Of a DNA stretch of 64,000 nucleotides, positions 48,550 through 57,252 are shown one piece after another. Made by a program: the position numbers and the translations under genes. The stretch lies in assembly GCF_900110575.1 (NCBI RefSeq), contig NZ_FOEF01000020.1:146206-210205 (forward strand). Direction: 5' to 3'. Every line of letters begins with the position of its first letter. Position 1 is the first letter of the stretch. This DNA comes from Amycolatopsis saalfeldensis. GTDB lineage: Bacteria; Actinomycetota; Actinomycetes; Mycobacteriales; Pseudonocardiaceae. A model generated the notes under the pieces. That model was given only the letters and a program-made list of their open reading frames with translations. It was not told the origin of the DNA and did not search any database.

Positions 48550-49023
48550 TCACACCGCCGTCTTCCGCGGCCCCCGGTTCAGGTGCGTCGCGAGGGTTTC
48601 CAGTGCCGCGGCGAAGGCGGCGAACTGGTCCGGGCTCAGCGCGTCGACGAGCAGTTCGCCGACCAGCCCGGCGTGGCCCGCGGCCGCGGCCCGCAGCTCG
48701 GACCAGCCGTGTTCGGTCAGGAAGGCGGTCACCCCGCGGTCGTCGGACTCGCACGAGCGGCGGCCGACCAGCCCCGCCTTCTCCAGCTGGCCGACCTGAT
48801 AGCTCAGCCCGCTCTTCGACGTCAGCGCCGCGCCCGCGAGGTCGGTCATCCGCAGCGCACCGCCGGCGGCGGCGAGCCGGGCCAGAACTTCGTACTGTGG
48901 GTGCGAAAGACCCGCGTCGTCCCGCAGCTGCTGCTCGACGCGCCGGTTGAGCTGCGAGCTCACCGCCAGGAAGGCCTGCCAGGTCTGCAGCTGGCGCTCG
49001 GTGAGCCATCGGGGTTCGGCCAT
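48550..49023 (-). CDS. MarR family regulator
   Basis: A 157-residue MarR repressor: dimerisation helices at both ends, winged helix with LSHPQYEVLARLAAAGGALR, MTDLAGAALTSKSGLSYQVG and SDDRGVTAFLTEHG. It is divergent from ribA, and the 101-base gap contains two related palindromes, so it probably represses ribA and itself. The ligand is unknown; phenolic, flavin-related or oxidising compounds are typical for the family. Confidence 0.88.
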   Translation of the reverse strand: MAEPRWLTERQLQTWQAFLAVSSQLNRRVEQQLRDDAGLSHPQYEVLARLAAAGGALRMTDLAGAALTSKSGLSYQVGQLEKAGLVGRRSCESDDRGVTAFLTEHGWSELRAAAAGHAGLVGELLVDALSPDQFAAFAAALETLATHLNRGPRKTAV

Positions 49024-49044
49024 GGCACCAAGGGTAACGCAGGT

Positions 49045-49100
49045 TGTTCCAATTTGAACCATGTTGTAGGGTCGATCGGGGCTTGGTTCGAATTTGAACC
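49045..49100. promoter_or_regulatory. Two MarR-type operators 40 bp apart
   Basis: TGTTCCAATTTGAACC (49045–49060) and GGTTCGAATTTGAACC (49085–49100) share the dyad GGTTC-N6-GAACC or its half. Their starts are exactly 40 bases apart, about four helical turns, placing them on one face of the DNA between marR and ribA. Confidence 0.75.
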
Positions 49101-49124
49101 ACCAGGGGTGAACGGAGCTGGTCG

Positions 49125-49760
49125 ATGACCACGGTGGCGGCGGCGGAGGTGCGTACGCGGGTGCGGATCCCGCTGCGGTTCGATGGCGGTCCGGCCGTCG
49201 AGGCGGAGGCTGTCACGTTCCGCGGGCTCGCCGACGGGCTCGAGCACCTCGCGTTCGTGCTCGGCGAACCCGGCCCGGTGCCGCTGGTGCGGATGCACTC
49301 CGAGTGCCTGACCGGCGACGTCTTCGGCTCGGCCCGCTGCGACTGCGGCCCCCAGCTGGGGGAGTCGGTCGCCCGCATCGCCGAGACCGGCGGCTACCTG
49401 CTGTACCTGCGCCAAGAGGGCCGCGGCATCGGCCTGTACAACAAGCTCGACGCGTACGCGCTCCAGGACGACGGCCTCGACACCTACGCCGCCAACGCCG
49501 CGCTCGGCCTGCCCGAGGACGCCCGCGACTACACCGCTGCCGCACAGATGCTGCAGGCGCTGGGCGTCGCCCGCGTGGACCTGCTGTCGAACAACCCGGA
49601 CAAGGCCGCCCAGCTGACCACCGGTGGGGTCGACGTGCGTGAGCGCGTGCGCACGGGGGTGTTCGCGACGGAGACGAATGTCCGGTATTTGCGGGCGAAG
49701 GTGGAGCACACGGGGCACAGTTTGACGTTGCCTGCGGGGCTGGGGCACATCGCCAGCTGA
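49125..49760 (+). CDS. ribA: Stand-alone GTP cyclohydrolase II
   Basis: Opens GTP to 2,5-diamino-6-ribosylamino-pyrimidinone phosphate, the first step of riboflavin (and some deazaflavin-like or toxin) pathways. The 211-residue protein has zinc cysteines 61, 72 and 74 in ECLTGDVFGSARCDCG, catalytic-region LRQEGRGIGLYNKLDAYALQ, and LLSNNPDKAAQLTTGGV. It is RibA only, without the RibB domain often fused in actinobacteria, and no other rib gene is near. A divergent MarR gene with paired operators suggests inducible, secondary use. Confidence 0.93.
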   Translation: MTTVAAAEVRTRVRIPLRFDGGPAVEAEAVTFRGLADGLEHLAFVLGEPGPVPLVRMHSECLTGDVFGSARCDCGPQLGESVARIAETGGYLLYLRQEGRGIGLYNKLDAYALQDDGLDTYAANAALGLPEDARDYTAAAQMLQALGVARVDLLSNNPDKAAQLTTGGVDVRERVRTGVFATETNVRYLRAKVEHTGHSLTLPAGLGHIAS

Positions 49761-50019
49761 TTCTTCGGTGACGGCGTCATTGTGGGTCCACGTTAATCCA
49801 TAATGGCGCTTTTATTTGTTTGCCCCCGGTGCCTTTGTGCAGAGGCCAGTGGAAGGAGATGAGGCTTGTGCCTCGCTCAAAAGCAGGCAGATGTGACTGC
49901 CGGTGTTTCTCCTGCTCGGGCATCCGCGTAGTGGTGCGTAGTGTCCAGCTGGGGTGTTACCGGCCGCAGACACATTCCCGCCGCACCTCAAGCAGAATCG
50001 ATTGTCACCCAGCGCTGGC
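49761..50019. other. Low-GC gap between ribA and the discoidin gene
   Basis: These 259 bases are unusually AT-rich for the window (TTAATCCATAATGGCGC, TTTTATTTGTTTGC) and hold no convincing gene. A small GAGGC/GCCTC hairpin lies near 49,862. No clear terminator for either convergent gene was found; it could be remnant foreign DNA. Confidence 0.5.
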
Positions 50020-53000
50020 TCAGCCGCGGACGCTCAGCCGGGTCAGGTCCGCGGCGCCGGGTCGGGAGTCGGTGACGCGGACGGCGACGTAACGGGCGGA
50101 TGCCTTCAGTGGCACCGAAACCGTGCGGCCACGGCCGGGCGCAGGCGCCGCGGTGTAAGTCCGGCCGTCGGTGCTGTACTCCACCGCCGCGGTGGGAATC
50201 CGGCCCGGCGCCCAGGACAGCTCGGCGGCGGCGACCGGTACGACAGCGCCCAGGTCGACCACCATCCGGCCGTTCGCCCCGGGGTGCCAGGCCGTGGCCG
50301 GGTTGTCGTCGACGGCGGCGCCGGGGGACGACATCCCTTGCGGCAGCGGCTCTGCCGGGAAGGTGACGGCGCCGAGTGCCAGGTCGTCCAGCGGGTACGG
50401 GCGGGTCTGCCGGGCGGTGACGGTGACCGTGCGGCCACCGGGGACCGTGACGGTGCGCGCGGGCTCCCCGGCCGGCTGGACGGTCAGCAGCATCGGCGCG
50501 CCGGCCGGAGCAGTCAGCTTCAGCTCCGCCGCATGGGACACCGTGGCCCGCAGGCGAGCCGGCACCGCGCGGCCGAAGGCGCCACGCAACGTGAACCACG
50601 CGGGCTCGATCCGTCCCTCCGCGGGGGCCAGCGCCGCGGTCAGGTCGGATCCGCCGGCTGTCACCACCTGCTCGCCGCGGTACAGCGCGACGGACCCGCC
50701 CGGCTGCGGCAGCGAAACCACCGTCGTCGCCGCGGCGCCGGAGAGGTTGAGCAGCACCAGGTGACCGTCCACAACGGACGCACGCACGGACGGCGCGCTG
50801 CTGGCCGGACGCGCCCCGCGAGACACAGCGGCGAGATCGCGCGGGTCCGGGTAGCACTCCACCAGCATCGGCGCGACCGGCCCGTCCGCGAGCGCGAGCC
50901 GGTCGCCGGAGACCGTGATCGGCCGTTCGGAGCCGGAGACCACGAAACCGGCCCGGCCGTCGACGTCCAGCCAGCCGCCCGTGGTGGTGAGCGCGGGCTT
51001 CGGGTAGGTCGCCGACGGAGCCCAGGTGACGCCGTCGGCCGAGGTTTCCACGCGGTACTTCCGCCCGGCCGCCGCTTCCCAGCTGAGCCGGACGCGGTCG
51101 AACGCCTGCGGTGCGCCGAGGTCCACCGCGAGCCAGCTGTCCGCGCGCGGCCGGTCGGCCGTCGACACCGCCCACCGCGTCGCCGGGTCGCCGTCGGTCG
51201 CGAGCTTCGCCTCCTTGCCCGGCGCGGCGGACGAAGCCGTCGCGGTCCCGGCCCGCGCGAGGTCGGCACCGGACGCGCCGTCGCGGACCTCGAAAGCCCA
51301 CAACGAATAGCCGTACGCCGGATCCGGCTGCACGCCGAGCATCCGGACGTACCGGGCGGTCACGGCCGGGAACACGAGGTCGTCCACCCGGCCGCCCGCG
51401 GGAGGCGCCGTCGCGACCGGGACGGTCACAGTTCCTTCGGCAGCGCGGTAAGTACGGCCGCCGTCGAGGCCCGGCATTCCGGGCATGTCGAGGTTGTAGA
51501 CGGACACGACGCCTTCGCCGTCCGCCACACCCGTGCTCGCGTACACGGCGGCGCCGGTCGGCAGCGTCGCGAAGCCCGCGTACCCGGTGTCGAACTTCAG
51601 CACGCCGACACTGCCGTCGAAGCCGTCGCGGACCTTCGTCCACGTCGCGGTGTGGCGCTCGCGTACGGCGAGCGCGGTCGAGGGCAGGAACATCGGCGTC
51701 GCGCCGCTCAGGGCGAAGAGCCAGTCGTCGTGGTGCGGCTGCCAGGCGAACTTGACGAATCCGGGCTTGGTGACCGTCGCCGCCCACGCGGCGGGGGAGC
51801 GATGCGCGACCAGGCCGGGCCCGGTCCCGAAATCGGCAACGCCCAGGGCGTGCGCGTCGAACTCCGCCACGCTCACCGGCCGCACCGTCCCACCGTGACT
51901 CGCGCGCCACTCGTGCAGCAGGTAGCTGATCGCGATCTCCGCGCGGGCTTCGGGCTCGTACTTCGGCTCACCGGAGAACTTCGTGACGCGGTCCACCGGC
52001 GGGTACGCCTGGTACGGCTCCAGCCGCGCGGCGAGGTCAGCCTCGGCCCTTGCCGCGTAACGGTCGCCGAGCACCTGCGCACGGAAGGCGAGCGGGATGA
52101 CGTCCCGGCCGTAGAGGTGCTCGCGGTCGTTCACCATCGGCATCAGCGGCTCGCCCGCGTCGCTGGTCATCAGCAGCATGGTGCGCCACAGCAGTTCGCC
52201 GTTCGGTTGCGCGGTAAGCACTTCCGGCAGCGGTTGGCCGGAAAGCAGGAAGTGCATCGAGTTGCGGCCCGAGGTCCGCCACAGCTCTTCCTGGTAATGC
52301 GGCCCGAACGAGCCGTGGTTCTCCACCAGGAACGTGTCGTACAGGTTGGTCGCGGTGTTCGCGGAGACGGCGATCCCGTCGACGAGCCGGGGGTTGGCCA
52401 GGTCCGCGGCGGGCAGGCCGCCCTCGTTGCGGCTCCACGCACCGAAGGAGGAGCGCCACGCGGCCGCGCGCGGGTCGCCGGGCGCCCAGGCCAGCCCGGG
52501 CGCCAGCGACTGCGCGTAGACGCCCATCTCCTCGAGTTTCGTGTCGCCGACGTAACCGCCGGTCAGCCCGTGCGGCGTCCAGTCGCCGGACATCGGGTCG
52601 TTGCCCGTGCCGAGCGCTGTGGTGTACGCGGCTTGCTCGGTGGCGATTTTCTCGACATTGGCACGGGTCGCGTCGTCCAGGTCCGTCCACAGTAGACGGG
52701 CGGCGAGCTGGAAGTAGGACTGGAAGGTGGTGTCGAAGAACAGCCGCTTGCCCCATTCCGTGCCGCCGGTGAGCAGATTGGACGCCGCGAAGTGCCGGAT
52801 GGTGTCGACGGTGTGCTTGTGCAGCACGTCCTGTGACACACCGGTCACCGACGCGTCGTAGCCGTCGCGGGTCAGCAGCACCGCGTTGCCCAGCACCACG
52901 GCGAAGGTGAAGTCCGTGGCCGGGTAGATCCCCTTGGCGGCGTCGAACTGCGACTCGGCCCAGCGGGTGTGCCGCAGCAGCACCCGGTGGTAGGTCGCGG

Positions 53001-53166
53001 CGACGTCATCGGGCGGGCCGGCCGGGCGGCCCCCGGTGCTCCCGGCGGGCGCGGGTTCGGCCGCCGCTGCCATCGGTGTCACCAGGCCGGCGGCGAACAC
53101 CGCCACCCCGCCCGCGCCCAGTACGCGCAGGGCCTGTCGCCGGTTAAGCCCATCCGATCCGTGCAC
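50020..53166 (-). CDS. Large Tat-exported discoidin (F5/8C) domain protein, possible polysaccharide lyase
   Basis: A 1048-residue exported protein. A twin-arginine signal (LNRRQALRVLGAGGVAVFAA) ends near AAAAEPAP. Residues ~55–480 are helical, with aromatic/His-rich stretches such as NLYDTFLVENHGSFGPHYQE. These suggest an alpha/alpha-toroid lyase or hydrolase, but I cannot place the family. A beta-rich middle follows, and then two F5/8 type C discoidin domains (around AARYVRMLGVQPDP...WLAVDLGAPQAFDRVRLSWE, and a C-terminal one ending SARYVAVRVTDSRPG). Carbohydrate binding and degradation of a plant or animal glycan is the best guess. GTG at 53166 follows GAGGTGG. Confidence 0.78.
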   Translation of the reverse strand: MHGSDGLNRRQALRVLGAGGVAVFAAGLVTPMAAAAEPAPAGSTGGRPAGPPDDVAATYHRVLLRHTRWAESQFDAAKGIYPATDFTFAVVLGNAVLLTRDGYDASVTGVSQDVLHKHTVDTIRHFAASNLLTGGTEWGKRLFFDTTFQSYFQLAARLLWTDLDDATRANVEKIATEQAAYTTALGTGNDPMSGDWTPHGLTGGYVGDTKLEEMGVYAQSLAPGLAWAPGDPRAAAWRSSFGAWSRNEGGLPAADLANPRLVDGIAVSANTATNLYDTFLVENHGSFGPHYQEELWRTSGRNSMHFLLSGQPLPEVLTAQPNGELLWRTMLLMTSDAGEPLMPMVNDREHLYGRDVIPLAFRAQVLGDRYAARAEADLAARLEPYQAYPPVDRVTKFSGEPKYEPEARAEIAISYLLHEWRASHGGTVRPVSVAEFDAHALGVADFGTGPGLVAHRSPAAWAATVTKPGFVKFAWQPHHDDWLFALSGATPMFLPSTALAVRERHTATWTKVRDGFDGSVGVLKFDTGYAGFATLPTGAAVYASTGVADGEGVVSVYNLDMPGMPGLDGGRTYRAAEGTVTVPVATAPPAGGRVDDLVFPAVTARYVRMLGVQPDPAYGYSLWAFEVRDGASGADLARAGTATASSAAPGKEAKLATDGDPATRWAVSTADRPRADSWLAVDLGAPQAFDRVRLSWEAAAGRKYRVETSADGVTWAPSATYPKPALTTTGGWLDVDGRAGFVVSGSERPITVSGDRLALADGPVAPMLVECYPDPRDLAAVSRGARPASSAPSVRASVVDGHLVLLNLSGAAATTVVSLPQPGGSVALYRGEQVVTAGGSDLTAALAPAEGRIEPAWFTLRGAFGRAVPARLRATVSHAAELKLTAPAGAPMLLTVQPAGEPARTVTVPGGRTVTVTARQTRPYPLDDLALGAVTFPAEPLPQGMSSPGAAVDDNPATAWHPGANGRMVVDLGAVVPVAAAELSWAPGRIPTAAVEYSTDGRTYTAAPAPGRGRTVSVPLKASARYVAVRVTDSRPGAADLTRLSVRG

Positions 53167-53315
53167 AACCGCCACCTCGCTGACAACCTTGTCATCGTGT
53201 CGGCGCGATTGTGTCCGCGGCGCCGGGCCCCGGGCAAGGGCCGGGGCCGAACCCGTCCGATTTCGGACAGCGAGACGCCGTCGGCCGCGAACGCCCGGCA
53301 TGGTCTGATGGCGCG

Positions 53316-54080
53316 GTGATCTTGACCGCGGGCGAACTCTCCCTGTTGCTGCTGGCCGGGGTGGGCGCGGGGCTCACCGGCGCCACCGCGGGGCTGGCCT
53401 CGCTCGTGTCGTACCCGGCGCTGCTGGCGGCCGGGCTGCCGCCGCTGGCCGCGAACATGACCAACACCGTCGCGATGCTCGGCACCACGGCCGGGGCGGC
53501 GGCGGGCGCGCGGCCGGAGCTGAAGGGGCAGGGCCGGCGGCTGCTGCCGCTGTGCCTGATCACCACGGCCGGCGGCGGCTGCGGGAGCCTGGTGCTGCTG
53601 CTGACCCCGCCCGGCGCGTTCACGAAGGTGGTGCCCTGGCTGATCGGGGGCGCGTCGCTGGTGCTGATGGCCGGGCCGCGGCTGCGCCGGATGGCCGAAC
53701 GCGCGGAGCACCACGGGATCGGCCCGGTGACGGGCGTCGCCGCGTTCCTGGTCGGCGTGTACGGCGGGTACTTCGGCGCGGCGGCCGGGGTGCTGATGCT
53801 CGCGCTGCTCACCACGGTCTGGAGCCAGCCGCTGGCCCGCACGAACGCCGCCAAGAACATCGCCACCGGCACCGCGAACCTGATCGCCGCGGTCGTCTTC
53901 TGTTTCACCGGCGACGTGGCCTGGCCCGCCGCGCTCGCGCTGTGCGCGGGATCGGTGGCCGGCTCGTGGCTGGGCTCGGTGATCGTGCGGTATCTGCCCG
54001 CGACGCCGTTGCGGATCGCGATCGGGATCGGCGGGCTGGTGCTCGCGGTGGTCCTCGGGCGGGCGGCGTTCGCGGGCTGA
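53316..54080 (+). CDS. TauE/SafE family membrane transporter
   Basis: A 254-residue membrane protein with about eight helices in two related halves. The first has GVGAGLTGATAGLASLVSYP and LPPLAANMTNTVAML, the second VGVYGGYFGAAAGVLMLALL and RTNAAKNIATGTANLIAAVV; these are the paired motifs of the TauE/SafE (sulfite/organosulfonate exporter) family. Substrate unknown. GTG start. Divergent from the discoidin gene. Confidence 0.88.
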   Translation: MILTAGELSLLLLAGVGAGLTGATAGLASLVSYPALLAAGLPPLAANMTNTVAMLGTTAGAAAGARPELKGQGRRLLPLCLITTAGGGCGSLVLLLTPPGAFTKVVPWLIGGASLVLMAGPRLRRMAERAEHHGIGPVTGVAAFLVGVYGGYFGAAAGVLMLALLTTVWSQPLARTNAAKNIATGTANLIAAVVFCFTGDVAWPAALALCAGSVAGSWLGSVIVRYLPATPLRIAIGIGGLVLAVVLGRAAFAG

Positions 54081-54149
54081 GGCCGGCGCCGTGATCGCCA
54101 CGTCCGTTTCCCGCCAGCCCGGCAGCGGCGGGTTTCGCAGAATAGAGGC

Positions 54150-54842
54150 GTGAACACCACTTTTCCCGCCCACACGGCGATCGAGCCGGGCATCCTGTAC
54201 TTCGGCACTCCGGTGGTGCTGATCTCCACGTCCAATGAGGACGGTTCGCCGAACCTGGCGCCGATGTCGTCGGCGTTCTGGCTGGGCTGGCGCGGAATGC
54301 TGGGGCTCGGCGCGCGCTCGAAGACGACCGTGAACCTCCGGCGCACCCGGGAGTGCGTGCTGAACCTGCCGTCCGACGCGCTGGCCGCCGCGGTGGACCG
54401 GCTCGCGCTGACCACCGGGTCGGACCCCGTGCCGCCGGGCAAGGTCAAGCGCGGTTACTTCCACGTCGCGGACAAGTTCGAGCGCGCCGGCCTCACCCCG
54501 ATTCCGTCCGAGACAGTGGCGCCGCCGCGCGTCGCCGAGTGCCCGGTGGCGATGGAGGCCGTGCTGGAGTCGGTGCACCCGTTCGCCGACGAGGACGAGG
54601 CCCAGCGCGGTGGTGTGGTCGGCCTGGAGGTCCGCGTCCAGCGGGTCTTCGTGCACGAGGACATCCGCCTGCCCGGCACGGCCGACCGCGTCGACCCGGA
54701 CCGCTGGCGGCCGCTGATCATGAGCTTCCAGCAGCTGTACGGCCTGGGCCCGCGGGCGCACGAGTCCACTTTGGCCCGGATCCCGGAACGCCTCTACCGC
54801 GGCCCGGACCTCGACCGGGCCCGCTCGATGCCGGCCCGGTAA
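54150..54842 (+). CDS. Flavin reductase-like (FMN-binding split barrel) protein
   Basis: A 230-residue protein of the flavin reductase-like FMN-binding fold: TPVVLISTSNEDGSPNLAPM, SAFWLGWRGMLGLG, TVNLRRTRECVLNLPSDALA, and late helix residues around RVFVHEDIRLPG. Such proteins bind FMN and may reduce flavin or act as small oxidoreductases; substrate unknown. GTG start, single gene ending at a strong terminator. Confidence 0.85.
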   Translation: MNTTFPAHTAIEPGILYFGTPVVLISTSNEDGSPNLAPMSSAFWLGWRGMLGLGARSKTTVNLRRTRECVLNLPSDALAAAVDRLALTTGSDPVPPGKVKRGYFHVADKFERAGLTPIPSETVAPPRVAECPVAMEAVLESVHPFADEDEAQRGGVVGLEVRVQRVFVHEDIRLPGTADRVDPDRWRPLIMSFQQLYGLGPRAHESTLARIPERLYRGPDLDRARSMPAR

Positions 54843-54849
54843 GGAAAAA

Positions 54850-54885
54850 GCGGTGTCTCCCGGTCGTCACACCGGGAGACACCGC
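54850..54885. terminator. Strong hairpin terminator after the flavin reductase-like gene
   Basis: A perfect 14-bp stem (GCGGTGTCTCCCGG / CCGGGAGACACCGC) with an 8-nt loop starts 8 bases after the stop codon. Confidence 0.88.
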
Positions 54886-55000
54886 GCCACGGCACGGAAA
54901 ATCCCCTGACCCGCCCTCACCCGCTCCGGGAATCAGCACGTGGTGGTGAGGCGTGCCGCCTGCGCGGTCACCTGTACCCGGTGCTGGGCTGCCTTGTCGG

Positions 55001-55017
55001 CGGGGAATCGAACCCCA
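55001..55017 (-). other. Isolated tRNA T-arm-like sequence
   Basis: Minus-strand TGGGGTTCGATTCCCCG folds into a 5-bp stem and 7-nt loop with the invariant TTCGATT of a tRNA T-arm. No matching acceptor, D-arm or anticodon arm lies at the right distances on either side, so it is not a complete tRNA; it may be a tRNA fragment left by an integrated element, or chance. Confidence 0.5.
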
Positions 55018-55116
55018 ACGCTGCCCACCGCGTACCAGGAGGGAGCCGGAAAAACCGCCGGCTCTCGGCTTGTGCTCGCTTTCCCGGGGCGGGTTACCGG
55101 CTTTCCGTGCCGGAGT

Positions 55117-55593
55117 TCAGTCCAGGAGGTCGGCCTCCCAGTTGGTGCGCTGGATGTCCACGTCCACCCCGCGCAGCTCCACCGCCACGCGGTCGGCCCG
55201 CGCGCGCAGCTCGGCGACCGGCAGGGCGGCCAGGTACCGCAGCTCCGAACGCAGCTGGCGACCCATGCCCTGGGCGCGGCCGGCGGCGGCGTCGGCCGCC
55301 GCGGTGAGGACACTGTGGCGCAGGCGGAGCACGTCGCGGCGGGCGAGGGCGTCGGTCATCGTGCCGGAGCCCAGTGGCGTGGCCGAGTTGGTGCGGTTGA
55401 TCCGGCGGATCAGCGACTCCAGTTCGTCCATTGTGGAGCCGGCCTCGGCCAGCAGCTCGACGGCGTCCTCGGCCGGCGTCTCACCCTCCTGGTAACGCGC
55501 GTTCGCGACGATGCGCGTGCGCAGCTGCTCGACCCGCTTCGTGGCGTCGGAGCGCAGCGCGAGCGCCTCCGCGAGCTTCATCTCCCCACTCAT
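55117..55593 (-). CDS. DIP1984 family protein
   Basis: A 158-residue helical protein of the DIP1984/septicolysin-like family, with MKLAEALALRSDATKRVEQL, RTRIVANARYQEGETPAED, LIRRINRTNSATPL and a C-terminal GVDVDIQRTNWEADLLD. Long amphipathic helices suggest a coiled-coil bundle. The function is unknown. The ATG at 55593 (SGEMKL) is preferred to an upstream GTG. Confidence 0.82.
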   Translation of the reverse strand: MSGEMKLAEALALRSDATKRVEQLRTRIVANARYQEGETPAEDAVELLAEAGSTMDELESLIRRINRTNSATPLGSGTMTDALARRDVLRLRHSVLTAAADAAAGRAQGMGRQLRSELRYLAALPVAELRARADRVAVELRGVDVDIQRTNWEADLLD

Positions 55594-55627
55594 GATCACC
55601 AGTATCCACGGCCACGCCAGCGGTTTA

Positions 55628-56563
55628 TCAGTCGGCGGCGGCCGCTGCCAAGGTCGGGGCCAGCGCCTTGATCCCGGCGGTGACGGCGGTGCGCCCCTTC
55701 GCCGAGGAGGTGGCGGCGGGCTGCTGCGTGAGCAGCACCACGACGTAGCGCGAGTCCACGAGGCCCGTCGTGTTCAGCACCAGCGCCGAGCGCAGGATCA
55801 TCCAGCCCTGCTTGATTTCCCAGGTCGAACCCGGCAGCCCGTCGGGGATGCCGAAGTACTGCGGGTAGCCGTCGTCGGCCGGCTGGCGGGCGTCGGCCAT
55901 CGCGGTGAGCAGCGGCTGCGCCGTGTCGTCGGGAACGGTGTCCTCCAGGTACTGATAGGTGGTGACGACGTCGCCGGGGCTCATCTTCGTCATGCCCCAC
56001 TGGCCGGGGTCGGCCGGCGCGACGGTGTGGTCCAGGCCCATCAGATCGGCCATCCGCCCGACGATCGTGGTCCCGCCGTCCTCCTCCCACAGCTGTGACG
56101 CGATGGCGTCGTCGCTCCCGGCGAGCATGTCGGTGAGGTCGGTTTCGTCGTTGTCGACGGGCACCTGCCAGATTCCGTTGTCGTACAGCGAGTCGAGCGC
56201 GATCAGGAGCTTGACGACGGAAGCGGTGTAGTAGGGCGTGTCCGCGTCGGTGGCGGCGAGGGTGGCGCCCGTCTTGCGGTCGAGCACCACGAGGCCCACG
56301 TCCGTGCCCTTCGACGAAGCGGTCACCGCGTCGGTGACTGCTTCGGCCACCTCGGCGGGATCCGGCAACGGGACCGACGGCGCGCTGGTGGGGGATTCAC
56401 TTGTGGACGGTGGGGGACCGCTCGAAGACGGCGCCGGGGCGGGCGGTTCGGTGACGGCGGCCGTCGTCACGGTCCGGCCGCTCGCGGTCAGCGCGACGAC
56501 AGCCGTCAGTGCCACCGCGGTGAGTCCGGCGCTCGCGAGAGTCCATCTCAGTCGTACGGCCAT
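55628..56563 (-). CDS. Secreted/membrane-anchored class A beta-lactamase-like serine hydrolase
   Basis: A 311-residue protein with an N-terminal membrane anchor or signal (WTLASAGLTAVALTAVVALT) and a Pro/Ser linker. The penicillin-recognising fold follows: nucleophile motif YTASVVKLLIALDSLYD (S-x-x-K), GSDDAIASQLWEEDGG (SDN-like region), and the third motif KQGW in WEIKQGWMIL. KQG instead of KTG suggests a peptidoglycan enzyme or altered specificity more than a true beta-lactamase. It lies 23 bases downstream of, and parallel to, nothing coding; DIP1984 follows on the same strand. Confidence 0.8.
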   Translation of the reverse strand: MAVRLRWTLASAGLTAVALTAVVALTASGRTVTTAAVTEPPAPAPSSSGPPPSTSESPTSAPSVPLPDPAEVAEAVTDAVTASSKGTDVGLVVLDRKTGATLAATDADTPYYTASVVKLLIALDSLYDNGIWQVPVDNDETDLTDMLAGSDDAIASQLWEEDGGTTIVGRMADLMGLDHTVAPADPGQWGMTKMSPGDVVTTYQYLEDTVPDDTAQPLLTAMADARQPADDGYPQYFGIPDGLPGSTWEIKQGWMILRSALVLNTTGLVDSRYVVVLLTQQPAATSSAKGRTAVTAGIKALAPTLAAAAAD

Positions 56564-56706
56564 GCTTCGACAACGCGCCGCGAGTTCCGGCCGGCACCGG
56601 ATTCCGCCTGTCCGTTTGCTGTGTCTTGCTGTGGAGACGCTGTGGCCGGGGGTGCGTGCTAACGTCGGGAACGGCTTGCACGGCGCAAGGCAGAGGGAGC
56701 GGCGGC

Positions 56707-57198
56707 ATGGCACCACGGATCGAATGGGCCGGCCAGGCCTGCCCCATCGCCCGCGCGGTCGACGTCCTCGGCGAGCCCTGGACGCTGCTGATCCTGCGCA
56801 ACGCCAACACCGGCACCACCCGCTTCGACGAGTTCCGCGGCGAACTCGGCATCGCGGACAACGTGCTCTCCGCCCGGCTCGGCAAGCTGACCGACGCGGG
56901 CCTGCTCGCCCGCCTGCCCTACCGCGACGGCGGCCGCACCCGTCATGAGTACCGGCTCACGAAAGCGGGCGCGGACGCCCTGCCGGTCCTCCTGGCGCTG
57001 GCCGCCTGGGGCGACGAGCACACCCGCGCCGACCCGCCGGCCGGCCGCATGCGCATCGTCCACCGGGCCTGCGGCGCGAAGACCCGCCCCGGCGCGTACT
57101 GCGCGCACTGCGGCGAGCCGATGCCGCGGGAGGAACAGCTGTGGTACCGGCCGTGGCGGTCGCGGGAGCCGTTCCCGCTGGTCGATCCGGTCTCCTGA
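56707..57198 (+). CDS. HxlR family regulator
   Basis: A 163-residue winged-helix regulator: CPIARAVDVLGEPWTLLILR (family start), FDEFRGELGIADNVLSARLG, LTDAGLLARLPYRDGGRTRH. The C-terminus has four clustered cysteines/histidines (HRACGAKTRPGAYCAHCGEP), which may bind zinc. HxlR proteins respond to reactive or toxic compounds. It is followed by an MFS exporter, its likely target, 54 bases downstream. Confidence 0.88.
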   Translation: MAPRIEWAGQACPIARAVDVLGEPWTLLILRNANTGTTRFDEFRGELGIADNVLSARLGKLTDAGLLARLPYRDGGRTRHEYRLTKAGADALPVLLALAAWGDEHTRADPPAGRMRIVHRACGAKTRPGAYCAHCGEPMPREEQLWYRPWRSREPFPLVDPVS

Positions 57199-57240
57199 GC
57201 TGCCTGGACTAGCTGACTTGCGCTAAAAAAGCTAACGGCC

Positions 57241-57246
57241 TACGGT
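57241..57246 (+). promoter_or_regulatory. -10 element of a leaderless promoter (MFS gene)
   Basis: TACGGT is followed by 6 bases and the ATG at 57253. Just upstream, CTAGCTGAC...AAAGCTAAC forms an imperfect, AT-rich dyad (57,207–57,236) that could bind the HxlR protein. Confidence 0.55.
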
Positions 57247-57252
57247 TCGGTC

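Noticed and set aside
49863..49980. Short Cys-rich frame in the ribA–discoidin gap
   Set aside because: It lacks a convincing start signal, does not end near a natural boundary and has no recognisable pattern.
54926..55110. Complete tRNA gene on the minus strand
   Set aside because: Only the T-arm is present; no acceptor complement, anticodon stem or D-arm at tRNA distances.
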